DNA of 9,286 nt, taken from Spirochaeta sp. GTDB taxonomy: Bacteria > Spirochaetota > Spirochaetia > DSM-27196 > SLAA01. Below, piece by piece: positions 1 to 8,181 of the stretch. The notes under the pieces are model-generated. The model had not been told where the DNA came from and did no database searches. It saw nothing but the letters and a program-made list of their open reading frames with translations. Both the position numbers and the translations under genes were made by a program. The stretch is taken from NCBI GenBank assembly GCA_020201015.1, contig JAIVHN010000087.1, positions 1 to 9,286 of the forward strand, written 5' to 3'. How positions within the stretch are numbered: position 1 is the first letter of the stretch; the number at the start of each line of letters is the position of its first letter.

Positions 1-882
1 GGCGGCAGTAAAGGCACCTCGGGCGGCGTAGACCTGAGAAAGCTCACGTGCGGCAACGCCTAACTCACCACGATACATGAGAGCCTGCCGATATAGGCTT
101 ACCGCTTGCTCGCCGTGGCCAGCGTTTCGGTGTACGCGTGCAAGTAGCACCAAAAGGCGGGGATCCTCGCTGTTGCGCTCAAGTGCCGATTCTAAAACTG
201 GCTCTGCCTCGGCAAATCGGCCGTCAAGTAACAAGGCTTCCGCCAGTAGTCGCTGTGCATCGGCCCCGGTGAGAGCTGGCACGACTACCGTTGGTACCGG
301 CCCATGTTGAGCCTGCAGCACTCCCGTTGCCTCACCGGGGCGCCCAGAGTATATCAAGGCGCGCGCCAGCAAAATGCGGCCGTGATAGTGGGTCGGATGG
401 CGCAGCAGGTGAAGCTCGAGTAAGGTAGCGGCTCGTTCGTACCTGCCAGCGGTGTACATCACTACCGCCTCAATAAACTTCGGTGAGTCCTTCGCGGCGG
501 TGTCGGCGGCGGTTTCGGCCCCCGGCGCGGCTCCGGCCCCCGGCGCTGCCCCCGGGCTGTCAGCCAACGCCCGCGTCGGGGTTCCGGCCACCGGTGCTGC
601 CCCCGGCGCGGTTCCCGCCGCCGTCGCCTCGCTGCCCACAGGCGCTCGGCTCTCGGTCCATTGTTTGGACATCGTCATAGCTTCGCCATGGCATCCAAGC
701 AGCGCCAGACAAACAAGCCCGGCCGCTGGCAAACGGCTCACCTCGCCACAGCAATGCCCGACCGAGCTAAGAACTGAGCTACGACTTTTGGCTCGCTCCT
801 GTATGGTTTTCGCGCCAACCGTGCTTGTTGCTGGCTTTTGTTCCGTGCATGTATCCGTGCACGTACCTGTGAACTTGCTCAT
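1..882 (-). CDS. TPR-repeat lipoprotein (C-terminus beyond left edge)
   Basis: The frame is open from ATG 882-880 through base 1, so 294 codons are visible and the stop is outside. From the ATG, residues 48-64 (VSRLPAAGLVCLALLGC) look like a complete lipoprotein signal peptide ending in the lipobox LLGC, with lipidated Cys64. Next comes an Ala/Pro/Gly-rich linker (about residues 75-135, repeated AAPG units), then helix pairs typical of tetratricopeptide repeats, for example AGRYERAATLLELHLLRHP, LLDGRFAEAEPVLESAL and NAGHGEQAVSLYRQALMY. TPR lipoproteins usually act as envelope-anchored scaffolds; the partner is unknown. Start choice is uncertain: ATG 882 has a GGGGGAG box 8 bases upstream but leaves a long 48-residue leader; GTG 741 would give an ideal short signal peptide but has no clear ribosome site. 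The gene is transcribed away from the giant gene. The reading frame and TPR character are firm; the exact role is not. Confidence 0.85.
   Translation of the reverse strand, partial: MSKFTGTCTDTCTEQKPATSTVGAKTIQERAKSRSSVLSSVGHCCGEVSRLPAAGLVCLALLGCHGEAMTMSKQWTESRAPVGSEATAAGTAPGAAPVAGTPTRALADSPGAAPGAGAAPGAETAADTAAKDSPKFIEAVVMYTAGRYERAATLLELHLLRHPTHYHGRILLARALIYSGRPGEATGVLQAQHGPVPTVVVPALTGADAQRLLAEALLLDGRFAEAEPVLESALERNSEDPRLLVLLARVHRNAGHGEQAVSLYRQALMYRGELGVAARELSQVYAARGAFTAA
842..861. repeat. Paired 8-bp direct repeat TCCGTGCA
   Basis: TCCGTGCA occurs at 842-849 and 854-861, 12 bases apart. The second copy overlaps the palindrome CGTGCACG (856-863). If translation starts at 882 the pair encodes the odd Cys/Thr-rich stretch TCTDTCTE. 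If it starts at 741 the pair lies in the leader region, where a tandem operator is possible. No regulator is known. Confidence 0.35.
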
Positions 883-890
883 TGAATTAG

Positions 891-897
891 CTCCCCC
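891..897 (-). promoter_or_regulatory. Candidate ribosome binding site for the TPR lipoprotein
   Basis: GGGGGAG on the minus strand, 8 bases before ATG 882. It is the main argument for the long N-terminus over the GTG at 741, which lacks a comparable site. Confidence 0.5.
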
Positions 898-1060
898 TCG
901 ATCTGTTTCTCTGCCGGAACATGTTGTTGGCTTCCCACACACCAACGTGCCCGGTGATTTTCTCTACACCCGCAGGACCTCTAACGATTGAGCAAAAAAA
1001 TAATTGAAGTTTTTTCCCAGCCAGACAATCAGCGTGCACAAAAACTGTGTAGTAGGGGTT

Positions 1061-1067
1061 GAGGAGA
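1061..1067 (+). promoter_or_regulatory. Ribosome binding site deciding the start of the giant gene
   Basis: GAGGAGA lies just before ATG 1074, with six bases between the box and the start. It overlaps the upstream in-frame TTG at 1059, so TTG 1059 cannot be served by it. The ATG also puts the signal peptide exactly at the N-terminus. Confidence 0.8.
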
Positions 1068-1073
1068 CAACGC

Positions 1074-2717
1074 ATGAACACGTATCTGAGATTTCTTGCA
1101 TGCGCAGTCCTACTCATCAGCAGCCTTGGGTCCTACGCCCAGGCTTTCCCACGTGACGGTGCACTGTCTGACGCCCAAGGAAACGACGTAGACCGAGCAC
1201 AGGCATGGGACGCCATATTCTCCCGCGCGGATCAGGAGCACGATGCCGCACGTTGGACTGCAGTTACCCGGACACTTTACTCAGCTGATCTTACCGAGGC
1301 CGAGCTCGACATGTTGGAGCGCTATACCGAGCACCGGCTTGGACTCTGGCTTGAGCGGCGTCTTGCTGCCGTGCCTACCGGTAGCCTGCTTAGAGAGCTT
1401 GATACACAGATAGGCGAGATCAACTCACGTTATTTATACATAACCGACGAACACGGAAATCGCTTACGGGACGATGCGGGAGACTTTCGCCTGCATGGGC
1501 AGGACTACGTCGATATCGACATTGTTCACTGGGACTCCGAGGTGGCCAATGCTGGCACTATGCTGCTGCGTGAGTACGAGACTCAGGTCGATGCGTACGC
1601 AATGGCCTTGCTAACCGGTCTTGACGCCGACACCTTGGCGAGGCTCGGCACCACATACCCACATCTCTTGCAGGCAACTGCGCAGCGCTTTCAGCGGCAT
1701 GTGGTCACGCAGGCTGCAGCCGCCAGGCGGCGATTTGTTGAAGATGCCTTGCTGAGTGAGCGGGTGCGTTGGGAGCATGAATCGCTTGATAACGTGAGAG
1801 AAGCCGAAGCTGCCTGGGATCAGGCTTTGGGAGAGCTTGTCGGGCGCCGTGAAATGTGGCTCACGGAAATGCAACACGTATTAGAGGATACCCAAGCGAA
1901 TTACCAACAACGCCTCTCTGAGCTCAACCAAAGCTATGCAACCCAACGAGAATATGCCGAGGCCGACCGCGAGATGGAGCATCAACAGCTGCTAGGCGAG
2001 TTTGACTCCGTACTCGAACAGGTGCATCGGTTGGATCACCTGCGACAGGTATCAACGGCACAGCTCATGGAGGCCCAACACCAGCATGCAGCGCTTGGGG
2101 GCAGGAGCCCGCAACGTGCAGCTGCACTCGAGCAGAGTATGGGTGAGTGGCAGCTTGTCCTGGCCGAGATCGAGAGTGAACAGGAAATGCTGATTGCCGA
2201 GATTGTGTCGCTTGAGCAGCAGTATTTGCTGCACGACGGTGTCCCTCGTAGCGCACACGAGGAGTTGGAGTTTGTGCGTGGCGAACGTGACCGGCTAGCA
2301 GCTGCAGTCTCTCGTGCCGAGGCGGTAATGGACTATGCCGCGGACCTGAGTTCGGGCCGCGCAACCGCCGCCGAAAGCTATGACCGCTATATGCAAGCTG
2401 AAAATGAACTGCAGAACGCCGAGGAAAGTCTCGCATCTGCAACTAAGGAGCTACAGGAACGACGCTCCCAACGTCCGACTCTGGTGCTCGAGTTGGAGCA
2501 TGCAGTCCAGGGACTTTTCAATGCGGAGCAGGGACTCAGCACCGCCCGTGAGGAGTTTGCACGCCGTGAGGCCTTTTACCATGCCCAGGACCCGGAACTG
2601 CTTGAGGTGCTGCGGCTGGAACAGCTGGCTATGGCCGAAGAGAGCCGAGCCGCAATGAGCGTGGAGTCCTTTGCCCAGCTCTCCACAATGGCTGCTGAGC
2701 ATGCTGCAGCCGCTTGA
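1074..2717 (+). CDS. Giant protein, piece 1: signal peptide and coiled-coil front
   Basis: A 547-residue product. Residues 1-24 are a type I signal peptide (one Arg, hydrophobic core CAVLLISSLG, likely cleavage after AQA), so it is exported. Residues about 25-215 are a helical domain with several Trp (WDAIFSRADQEH, LGLWLERRL). From about residue 218 to 540 the sequence is almost uninterrupted charged heptad-like helix (Glu, Gln, Arg, Leu, Ala), a long coiled coil. It ends with the 41-residue segment encoded by repeat copy 1, then one Ala and TGA. The stop lies two codons beyond the repeat, so the ending is set by the repeat junction and is probably not a natural terminus. The mature part has no cysteine. 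As it stands, only this exported front would be made. No enzyme motif is visible; a structural or spacer role is inferred. Confidence 0.85.
   Translation: MNTYLRFLACAVLLISSLGSYAQAFPRDGALSDAQGNDVDRAQAWDAIFSRADQEHDAARWTAVTRTLYSADLTEAELDMLERYTEHRLGLWLERRLAAVPTGSLLRELDTQIGEINSRYLYITDEHGNRLRDDAGDFRLHGQDYVDIDIVHWDSEVANAGTMLLREYETQVDAYAMALLTGLDADTLARLGTTYPHLLQATAQRFQRHVVTQAAAARRRFVEDALLSERVRWEHESLDNVREAEAAWDQALGELVGRREMWLTEMQHVLEDTQANYQQRLSELNQSYATQREYAEADREMEHQQLLGEFDSVLEQVHRLDHLRQVSTAQLMEAQHQHAALGGRSPQRAAALEQSMGEWQLVLAEIESEQEMLIAEIVSLEQQYLLHDGVPRSAHEELEFVRGERDRLAAAVSRAEAVMDYAADLSSGRATAAESYDRYMQAENELQNAEESLASATKELQERRSQRPTLVLELEHAVQGLFNAEQGLSTAREEFARREAFYHAQDPELLEVLRLEQLAMAEESRAAMSVESFAQLSTMAAEHAAAA
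2589..2711 (+). repeat. 123-bp exact direct repeat, copy 1
   Basis: Identical over 123 bases to 3649-3771, with mismatches immediately outside both ends (2588 g against 3648 t; 2712 g against 3772 c). Read in the piece-1 frame it encodes 41 residues from DPELLEVLRLEQ to MAAEHAAA. The right end contains the palindrome AGCATGCT (2698-2705). Identity without any third-position change points to a recent event or active homogenisation. Confidence 0.97.
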
Positions 2718-5700
2718 GTCCGGGCATGAACTCCTTCAGCAAGTTAGGCCTGAGGCGGTCGGCTCGTGGGAGGAAGTGAGTGCCATGCTTGAAGACACCG
2801 AATTTGTGTTCGAGCCCGAACTCATAGATGCCCTGAAAGAGGCGTTCGAGGCGCACCACAACTCCGGCACCACGCAGGCTGTGGATGAGCTACGCCTGCA
2901 AGCGGCCTGGGCAATGATACTGGACGACCTTCAGGCTGACCTTATGTACCGGTATGCCGCCGGTGAGTTCCTACGTAGCTCAAAGTCAGAGCTCCAGCTG
3001 ATATATGGGCCGGACCTAAGTGCAACGCAATTGGCTGAGTTTGCTCGTCTCCGCGAGGAGCAAGCTCTAAAGCAGTACCACGCCGCTGAAGCGCAGCTGC
3101 AAGCCGAGTTTGACCGCCCGCTACCATTCTCGTCGGATATAATGCCACTTGAACATCTGTTAACAACCGCACGGACTGAGTACTACAGCAGCATTCTACC
3201 GTCCATAGCCGCTCGTGAACTTGCCTCGCTGCACCCGGAGCTGAAGGATAGCTACTGGAGAGAAAAAGCCGCTGCATTTTCTGACCAAGCAGCGGAGCTG
3301 CTGAATTTGAGCACCACAGAAATTGAGCTGCTTATGAGTTTTCCTACTGAGGACAGCCATAATGAGCGTGAGTTGCTACTCAAGCAGGTGCGCCCCGACG
3401 AGTTGGCTGCTGTAGTGCGGGAACTACGAGAAACTGAAGATTACCACGACCTTGAACCGGTGCTTGCGGTAGGCCTTCGAATGTTAGATACACTTTCAGA
3501 CCTTAAGAGCCGGGTGTCTCATGAACAGCACCAGGACTTGGCCGCGGAGCTTGAAAATCAGCTTAGTGCGATTATAGCCGGAGAGGTGCTTTTGCTACCG
3601 GCTCGCGTGGCACGTGCGCATGCAGGCAATGAAATTATCCGTGACATTGACCCGGAACTGCTTGAGGTGCTGCGGCTGGAACAGCTGGCTATGGCCGAAG
3701 AGAGCCGAGCCGCAATGAGCGTGGAGTCCTTTGCCCAGCTCTCCACAATGGCTGCTGAGCATGCTGCAGCCCAGGAGCTCCAGACAACTGCCGCCAAACG
3801 GCAAGCCGAGGCACACCGAGAGTTTACGACCGCCCGTGAGCTTTATGACTACGGGGTTGCCGGTTACACTCTTGCCGCCAACTCACCGCAGGCCGTCCTG
3901 GAACAACGTCGTGCAGAGTATGAACGCTACCTCTCTGTCTATACCGCCTTAAGTGTTGAACTCCAAGAGCGAGCTGCCGGTAGCTCCCCGGACCAGTTGT
4001 CCGGGTGGACGCCTGGGGATGCCGCTACTCAGCACATGTCCACTCCACTGCGAGAAGCGCTTGCGGCTTACAATCAGAGCTCCGAGCTTGTGGTAGGCAT
4101 GAAGGCGGCCCTTCATGCCGCCGAGTTGCGTCGAGAAGCATTGGAGAGCAAGCTCAGTGACCATACTGCGCGGATCGTGAGCGGTGGTGGCACCCCCTGG
4201 GACTCGGTGAACGCCCCGGTAGCTTTTGAGATGCTGCGTGCAGCAGGCTTTTCGCGTCAACGTGAGGCGGACTGGTTTGAGGAGTATAGAGCAAGCTCTT
4301 TGGCCGAGGACCTTGGAGCATTCTCAGAAGCTCTTGCCCGAAGAGGCAACGCCTCGGAGGTCCTGCGCACTTTTGCACTAGCGTACTACGCCGATACCGC
4401 CGGTATCTCCGGCGCAAAGGTAGCTCTTACGGTGGAAAACGATAGAGCCGTGCGCCGCCTTGCACGAATCATTGGTTTTAATGTCTCATCCCACGTTTCC
4501 TCACTTACCTCGGCGGCACGTACGACCGTGCGAGCAAACTCGGAATTACGCTCACTGTATGAGCATTATCGGGTGCTTGTGTATCACGGCGTCTTTGTGC
4601 TTGGAAGTCGTGAAATTAACAACGATGTCAGCGGGCAGGTAATTGAGGAGCTGCATGCCTCGGCCGCCTATCACCGCAGGCGTTGGAAAAAGAAAATGAA
4701 AAAGCTGAGCAAGGTTCATAAGTATTTCGAGTTTCGAGACCTGCGAGATGAAACGAAGGCGCGGATGCGCGCAGTTGCACCCCGTTCGGCAGCACACGCG
4801 CGGAGCGCATTTCTCACGCGACTAGCTCCGGTTGCAGAGGCGCGTGCCGAGCTTGGGGCGTTGCCGCAACCGGCCTCCTTAGACTCCGGGCCGAGCCTCA
4901 GCAATACCCACATACTACATCTTATTAATCCAATTCTCGACTCCATGTCGGACGCCGGTCGACCCCCAGTAGAGGAACGCGACGCCATGCTAAGTTCCTT
5001 GACTACCGAGGATCGCAGCTCCTGGGACGCTGTTTTACAGGCGATACAAGACTACGGTACGCACAGCATGAGTGCTGCAATGGAAGCGGAGCGGGCGGCT
5101 CGAGCCGTAGAGAGTGCCAGCTATGCAGCGGAGCACCGAGGCTTTCGCCAGGCCTTAGCCGACCCGACGGCCAATGTAGACCGAGTAATTGAGTACGGTG
5201 CTGATATGCTGCGGTTGTCGCCGGAGCCAAATCTGTTGAGTAGTGGCAAGGCATGGGCCGAGCTGTCTCCGGCCGCGCTCTCGTCCTCAAGTGCGGCGCT
5301 TATGCTCATACCGGTAGAAGAGCGGTTTCTCTTCCGAACCGACACCGAGATAGGCCTTTTTTCTCAAAGTGCAGCGGCTCAGATGCGTGAGTTAACGCGG
5401 GACTTTACCCGGCGTGAGGCGGTATTAGGTGAACTCGTGGTGCAGGGCGTGACTCAGTGGGAAGAAACCCATGCTCGCTTTATTGCGGAACGAGACGAGC
5501 GTCGGCGCAACGCCGAGCGCCGCTACTATGATGGTCTACGGACCTTTGAACTTGAGGTGCTTCATCTGGAACAGCAGCGTGAACGTTGGGCCAACGAGGC
5601 CCTCCGGCTGGGAGTAGAGGCTGAGCTTTCAGGTTCCGCCGAGCGTCTCGGTCTGAGCTCCCGTAGGTTACGAGCTGAAATAGACACCCGCATGCCTGCT

Positions 5701-8181
5701 GGAATCTCCATGCAGTTGCCTGATCTTACTCGAGTTCTTGCCAGCCCGGACTCCCTCCATGGTGTGCACGTTTTGGACCTCATTGCGGCTGCGCGTGACT
5801 TATCACTCGGCACCGCTGCTGCCAGCTCGGTAGCAGCGTATCTGCCAAGTAGCAACGGGTACGTGGCGGGGAGCGAGGAGCGTACGTTACAGCGTCGCCA
5901 CGCGGGTGCACATATCATAGGCCGAGTTGAAGCGGCATTGACTCAGGCAACTGCGTTCGAAATGGCGCGGGATATTGAGGATACACGGCGCCGAGCGCTG
6001 CAGGCAGTGGCGGACGGCAACCGTAGGGTAGGAGATAGTCTGGCGGAGGTGCTCGAACGCTACGGATTTCGTGCCCACGGGGCATCCTTTAAGCGCAGAA
6101 TTATTACCGACCGTACCGTGTTTGGGGGAACCGAGTATGATCGTCAGCGTATCAGCGGCTACCGCAGCTTCCAACCACCGGAACTGCGGCTTGACCTGCC
6201 CGTGCCGGACGGGGCCGTGGCAGCATTGGCCGGGCAAGCCTCGCATGAGTTTGAAATTGCAGCCGTACAAGCCAGGACGCAAATGAACGATTTTCTCATA
6301 TTGATTTTTGGGGACGAGGCGGCTACCCAAGGCGCGGCAGCATCCTCCAGGATTCGGAAAAGTGATGGGCTGTTTTGGTACCATGTTGGCACCGCCGGAG
6401 AGGACGGCGGTGCCGGACAGGGGGAAACCGGCCGCATTATGGCGGCGCTCAATGCGGCGCAAGTGAAACAACATGTCGGTATAGAGATGAGCAAAACCGC
6501 GGTGTATAACCAGCGCCTTTTTAACACCGGGGTCGACTTTCTTCATGCGCCGTCTATTCGCGAGGTGGGAGTCGTATGGGGACAGACGGTGGGGGCGCTT
6601 GCTGGCGCGGAAACTGGAGCCGCCATTGGTCGGCTGGCAATGCAGGCGGCATTTACCGGCGCGGATCTGTATAGGGGTGATGTCAGTTGGCAAGATGCGG
6701 GAAAGTCAATGAGCTTGGAACTAGGTTCACTTGCACTGAGCGCGGCTACTGCAGGCGCATTTCAGCAGATAGACAATGCCTTAGCCATTACCGGTCGGGG
6801 CGGTGCAGCTGGCTTTGCCGTCGGCTTAGGTTTGGACCTCTCGGGCGTTCTTGTTTCTCAAACCGGCAGCCGTGCCCTGGCGAGTGTGGATATTGGCGAC
6901 CAGGGCTTACGTTTCGACCGTGATAGCTTTTCGGGCTCCATGACATCGGGTGAGGCTCTTACCGGATACCTCGCCAGCGGAGTGGGTCTTGGTGTGACCC
7001 ATGGCCTCGGAGCTGTGAATAGCGGCGACAGTAATCTGTTTGGGTTTCGTGCGGACCACTACGAGGGCGTCGCAGGCCTGAATAATCAGGCCGGGTTGCT
7101 TGCGGGTGAGGCGGTGAGATTTGCTCGTGAAGGCGAGGTGCACTTCAACCTGCTGAATCTGGATACCTTCTCAGATGGCACCTCGCTTGGGCTTCTTGAA
7201 CTCGAACTTGGCGACTCATCACAGGCAGGACTCTCCCTTGGCTCCGGTGGACTGGATATGAGCTACAATCGCTTGGCAACTGCCGCGGTTGGCCTGGATG
7301 TGGTTAATCAAAACCGGCAAATATCCGCATACGCTCACCGGCATCAAAATGGTGATGAACTTGCCAAAATCGCTCTCCGAGCGCTTTTCGCCTTTGGTGA
7401 CGAGAAAGAGCAACGCACCTTGTATAGCAACCTGCTTTCCGGTGAGGATCGCCTGGTGCGGGCTACCGGCGCGGACAGTACGCAGTACCGAGCCGTGACT
7501 CGGTATGACGACGACTCGCAATCCCGGGTTGTTACTGCCCCGAAAAGGGGAAATGACCGCTACGCTGGCTTGGCGTTAGGAGTGACCCTTGGGCATGAGG
7601 CCTACCGCGACGGGGCTGTGAGCGCAAACAACAACGCCGAAACCCTGCGAGCTACAACGGCACACACCGAGATGGCCCAACGCATTGCCGCCGACGACCG
7701 TTACGGCAGCCGGTATCTCATGGCCGACCCGGAGGTATTGGTAGACCTTGTAATGCATGAAGCCGGTGAAGACTCATTTGCAAAGTACGTTGCAGACCGA
7801 TATGACTCGAGCGACGACTACTGGCTCATTGTTGAAAACATAGACGGGACGGTTTCGCTTATGGACGATGGTCGTGGCGGAGTGTACTACCAGGGTAGCG
7901 GTGGTGAGGAGCATGAGATTGGGCGATATCGCGACGGTGATCGTCTAGAACACTTATCTGAGCTGTTGTCGGGCCTTGGTGGCTCGGTCGACGCCGAACA
8001 ACTTGCAAACATGATTGCCGACCAGGGCGGAAGCTACCACAAAGGGTTCTTTCTTGGACAGGGCGGTGTTCTTCAGCTTGGACCACCTGTTCTACCAACA
8101 TCAGGTAGAGGACTCAACCGGTTTTGGGCGCAACACCCTGTGTGCTGCAACTATCGCCATCAACGCGCACCAGCTTGTTGA
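2671..8181 (+). CDS. Giant protein, piece 2: middle and C-terminal body
   Basis: The frame opens after a TGA at 2656-2658 and the first possible start is TTG 2671, but its first 14 codons are repeat copy 1 in the wrong frame and there is no ribosome site. Genuine coding begins near 2713. Order: cassette (2713-3648), repeat-encoded 41 residues, coiled coil to about 3980, and a helical region to about 6500 with a strongly basic patch (4672-4734, RRRWKKKMKKL). A second Arg/Glu-rich helix lies at about 5380-5620. Then comes a glycine/alanine-rich hydrophobic stretch (about 6560-7010, e.g. GALAGAETGAAIGRLAMQ) and a Gly/Asn/Asp-rich, beta-like part (about 7020-7950, e.g. EVHFNLLNLDTFSDG). The layout is like TIGR04388-type proteins as I remember them. 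I find no cysteine until the last residues, which contain three; that, and a better reading in another frame, shows the tail after about 8060 (QLGPPVLPTSG onward) is out of frame. Confidence 0.75.
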   Translation: MPSSPQWLLSMLQPLESGHELLQQVRPEAVGSWEEVSAMLEDTEFVFEPELIDALKEAFEAHHNSGTTQAVDELRLQAAWAMILDDLQADLMYRYAAGEFLRSSKSELQLIYGPDLSATQLAEFARLREEQALKQYHAAEAQLQAEFDRPLPFSSDIMPLEHLLTTARTEYYSSILPSIAARELASLHPELKDSYWREKAAAFSDQAAELLNLSTTEIELLMSFPTEDSHNERELLLKQVRPDELAAVVRELRETEDYHDLEPVLAVGLRMLDTLSDLKSRVSHEQHQDLAAELENQLSAIIAGEVLLLPARVARAHAGNEIIRDIDPELLEVLRLEQLAMAEESRAAMSVESFAQLSTMAAEHAAAQELQTTAAKRQAEAHREFTTARELYDYGVAGYTLAANSPQAVLEQRRAEYERYLSVYTALSVELQERAAGSSPDQLSGWTPGDAATQHMSTPLREALAAYNQSSELVVGMKAALHAAELRREALESKLSDHTARIVSGGGTPWDSVNAPVAFEMLRAAGFSRQREADWFEEYRASSLAEDLGAFSEALARRGNASEVLRTFALAYYADTAGISGAKVALTVENDRAVRRLARIIGFNVSSHVSSLTSAARTTVRANSELRSLYEHYRVLVYHGVFVLGSREINNDVSGQVIEELHASAAYHRRRWKKKMKKLSKVHKYFEFRDLRDETKARMRAVAPRSAAHARSAFLTRLAPVAEARAELGALPQPASLDSGPSLSNTHILHLINPILDSMSDAGRPPVEERDAMLSSLTTEDRSSWDAVLQAIQDYGTHSMSAAMEAERAARAVESASYAAEHRGFRQALADPTANVDRVIEYGADMLRLSPEPNLLSSGKAWAELSPAALSSSSAALMLIPVEERFLFRTDTEIGLFSQSAAAQMRELTRDFTRREAVLGELVVQGVTQWEETHARFIAERDERRRNAERRYYDGLRTFELEVLHLEQQRERWANEALRLGVEAELSGSAERLGLSSRRLRAEIDTRMPAGISMQLPDLTRVLASPDSLHGVHVLDLIAAARDLSLGTAAASSVAAYLPSSNGYVAGSEERTLQRRHAGAHIIGRVEAALTQATAFEMARDIEDTRRRALQAVADGNRRVGDSLAEVLERYGFRAHGASFKRRIITDRTVFGGTEYDRQRISGYRSFQPPELRLDLPVPDGAVAALAGQASHEFEIAAVQARTQMNDFLILIFGDEAATQGAAASSRIRKSDGLFWYHVGTAGEDGGAGQGETGRIMAALNAAQVKQHVGIEMSKTAVYNQRLFNTGVDFLHAPSIREVGVVWGQTVGALAGAETGAAIGRLAMQAAFTGADLYRGDVSWQDAGKSMSLELGSLALSAATAGAFQQIDNALAITGRGGAAGFAVGLGLDLSGVLVSQTGSRALASVDIGDQGLRFDRDSFSGSMTSGEALTGYLASGVGLGVTHGLGAVNSGDSNLFGFRADHYEGVAGLNNQAGLLAGEAVRFAREGEVHFNLLNLDTFSDGTSLGLLELELGDSSQAGLSLGSGGLDMSYNRLATAAVGLDVVNQNRQISAYAHRHQNGDELAKIALRALFAFGDEKEQRTLYSNLLSGEDRLVRATGADSTQYRAVTRYDDDSQSRVVTAPKRGNDRYAGLALGVTLGHEAYRDGAVSANNNAETLRATTAHTEMAQRIAADDRYGSRYLMADPEVLVDLVMHEAGEDSFAKYVADRYDSSDDYWLIVENIDGTVSLMDDGRGGVYYQGSGGEEHEIGRYRDGDRLEHLSELLSGLGGSVDAEQLANMIADQGGSYHKGFFLGQGGVLQLGPPVLPTSGRGLNRFWAQHPVCCNYRHQRAPAC
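2712..3648 (+). other. Out-of-frame coding cassette between the two repeats
   Basis: The 937 bases between the copies hold 312 codons open in the +1 frame relative to piece 1, with amino-acid composition like the rest of the protein: helical, rich in Glu, Leu and Ala, no cysteine. It continues in frame into repeat copy 2. It has no start codon with a ribosome site, so it is silent unless ribosomes shift frame or DNA is rearranged. Two parts resemble each other: LLQQVRPEAV (2731-2760) and LLKQVRPDEL (3376-3405). Each is followed about 20 residues later by an acidic stretch and EPxL, suggesting an old internal duplication. I do not recognise the domain. Confidence 0.75.
3649..3771 (+). repeat. 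123-bp exact direct repeat, copy 2
   Basis: Second copy, 1060 bases downstream of copy 1, read in the piece-2 frame to give the same 41 residues as copy 1 gives in the piece-1 frame. After it the coiled coil continues naturally (QELQTTAAKRQAEAHREF). Joining 2711 to 3772 would restore one continuous frame from the signal peptide. Confidence 0.97.

Larger units (their letters stand above)
883..1073. promoter_or_regulatory. Divergent intergenic region, probably with both promoters
   Basis: This gap separates two oppositely transcribed genes, so promoters for both should lie here. It contains a sharply AT-rich patch at about 985-1016, with an A7 run and a T6 run either side of TAATTGAAG, in otherwise GC-rich DNA. 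I could not place a -35/-10 pair with acceptable spacing on either strand: TTGAAG at 1004-1009 has no good -10 partner. Promoter identity is therefore inferred from position and composition only. Confidence 0.4.

Noticed and set aside
452..991. 179-codon plus-strand frame rich in Ala and Pro
   Set aside because: It is the antisense of the lipoprotein linker and signal peptide. The minus frame has a lipobox and TPRs, the plus frame has neither.
2680..2720. Programmed +1 ribosomal frameshift at GCT TGA joining pieces 1 and 2
   Set aside because: GCU re-pairs poorly after a +1 slip and there is no Shine-Dalgarno-like stimulator as in prfB. The exact repeat explains the break better. Shifting here would also keep both repeat copies in the product.
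2589..3771. Insertion sequence or integron-like mobile element as source of the 1060-bp unit
   Set aside because: No transposase or integrase frame, no terminal inverted repeats and no short target duplication. The spacer codes for host-like protein.
2451..3816. Two similar minus-strand frames (2451-2702 and 3595-3816) that look like paralogous small genes
   Set aside because: Their shared part is only the reverse complement of the 123-bp repeat.
5887..6693. 268-codon minus-strand open frame
   Set aside because: It lies wholly opposite the giant gene, with no ribosome site and no recognisable motifs. The plus frame here fits the surrounding protein, so this is a shadow.
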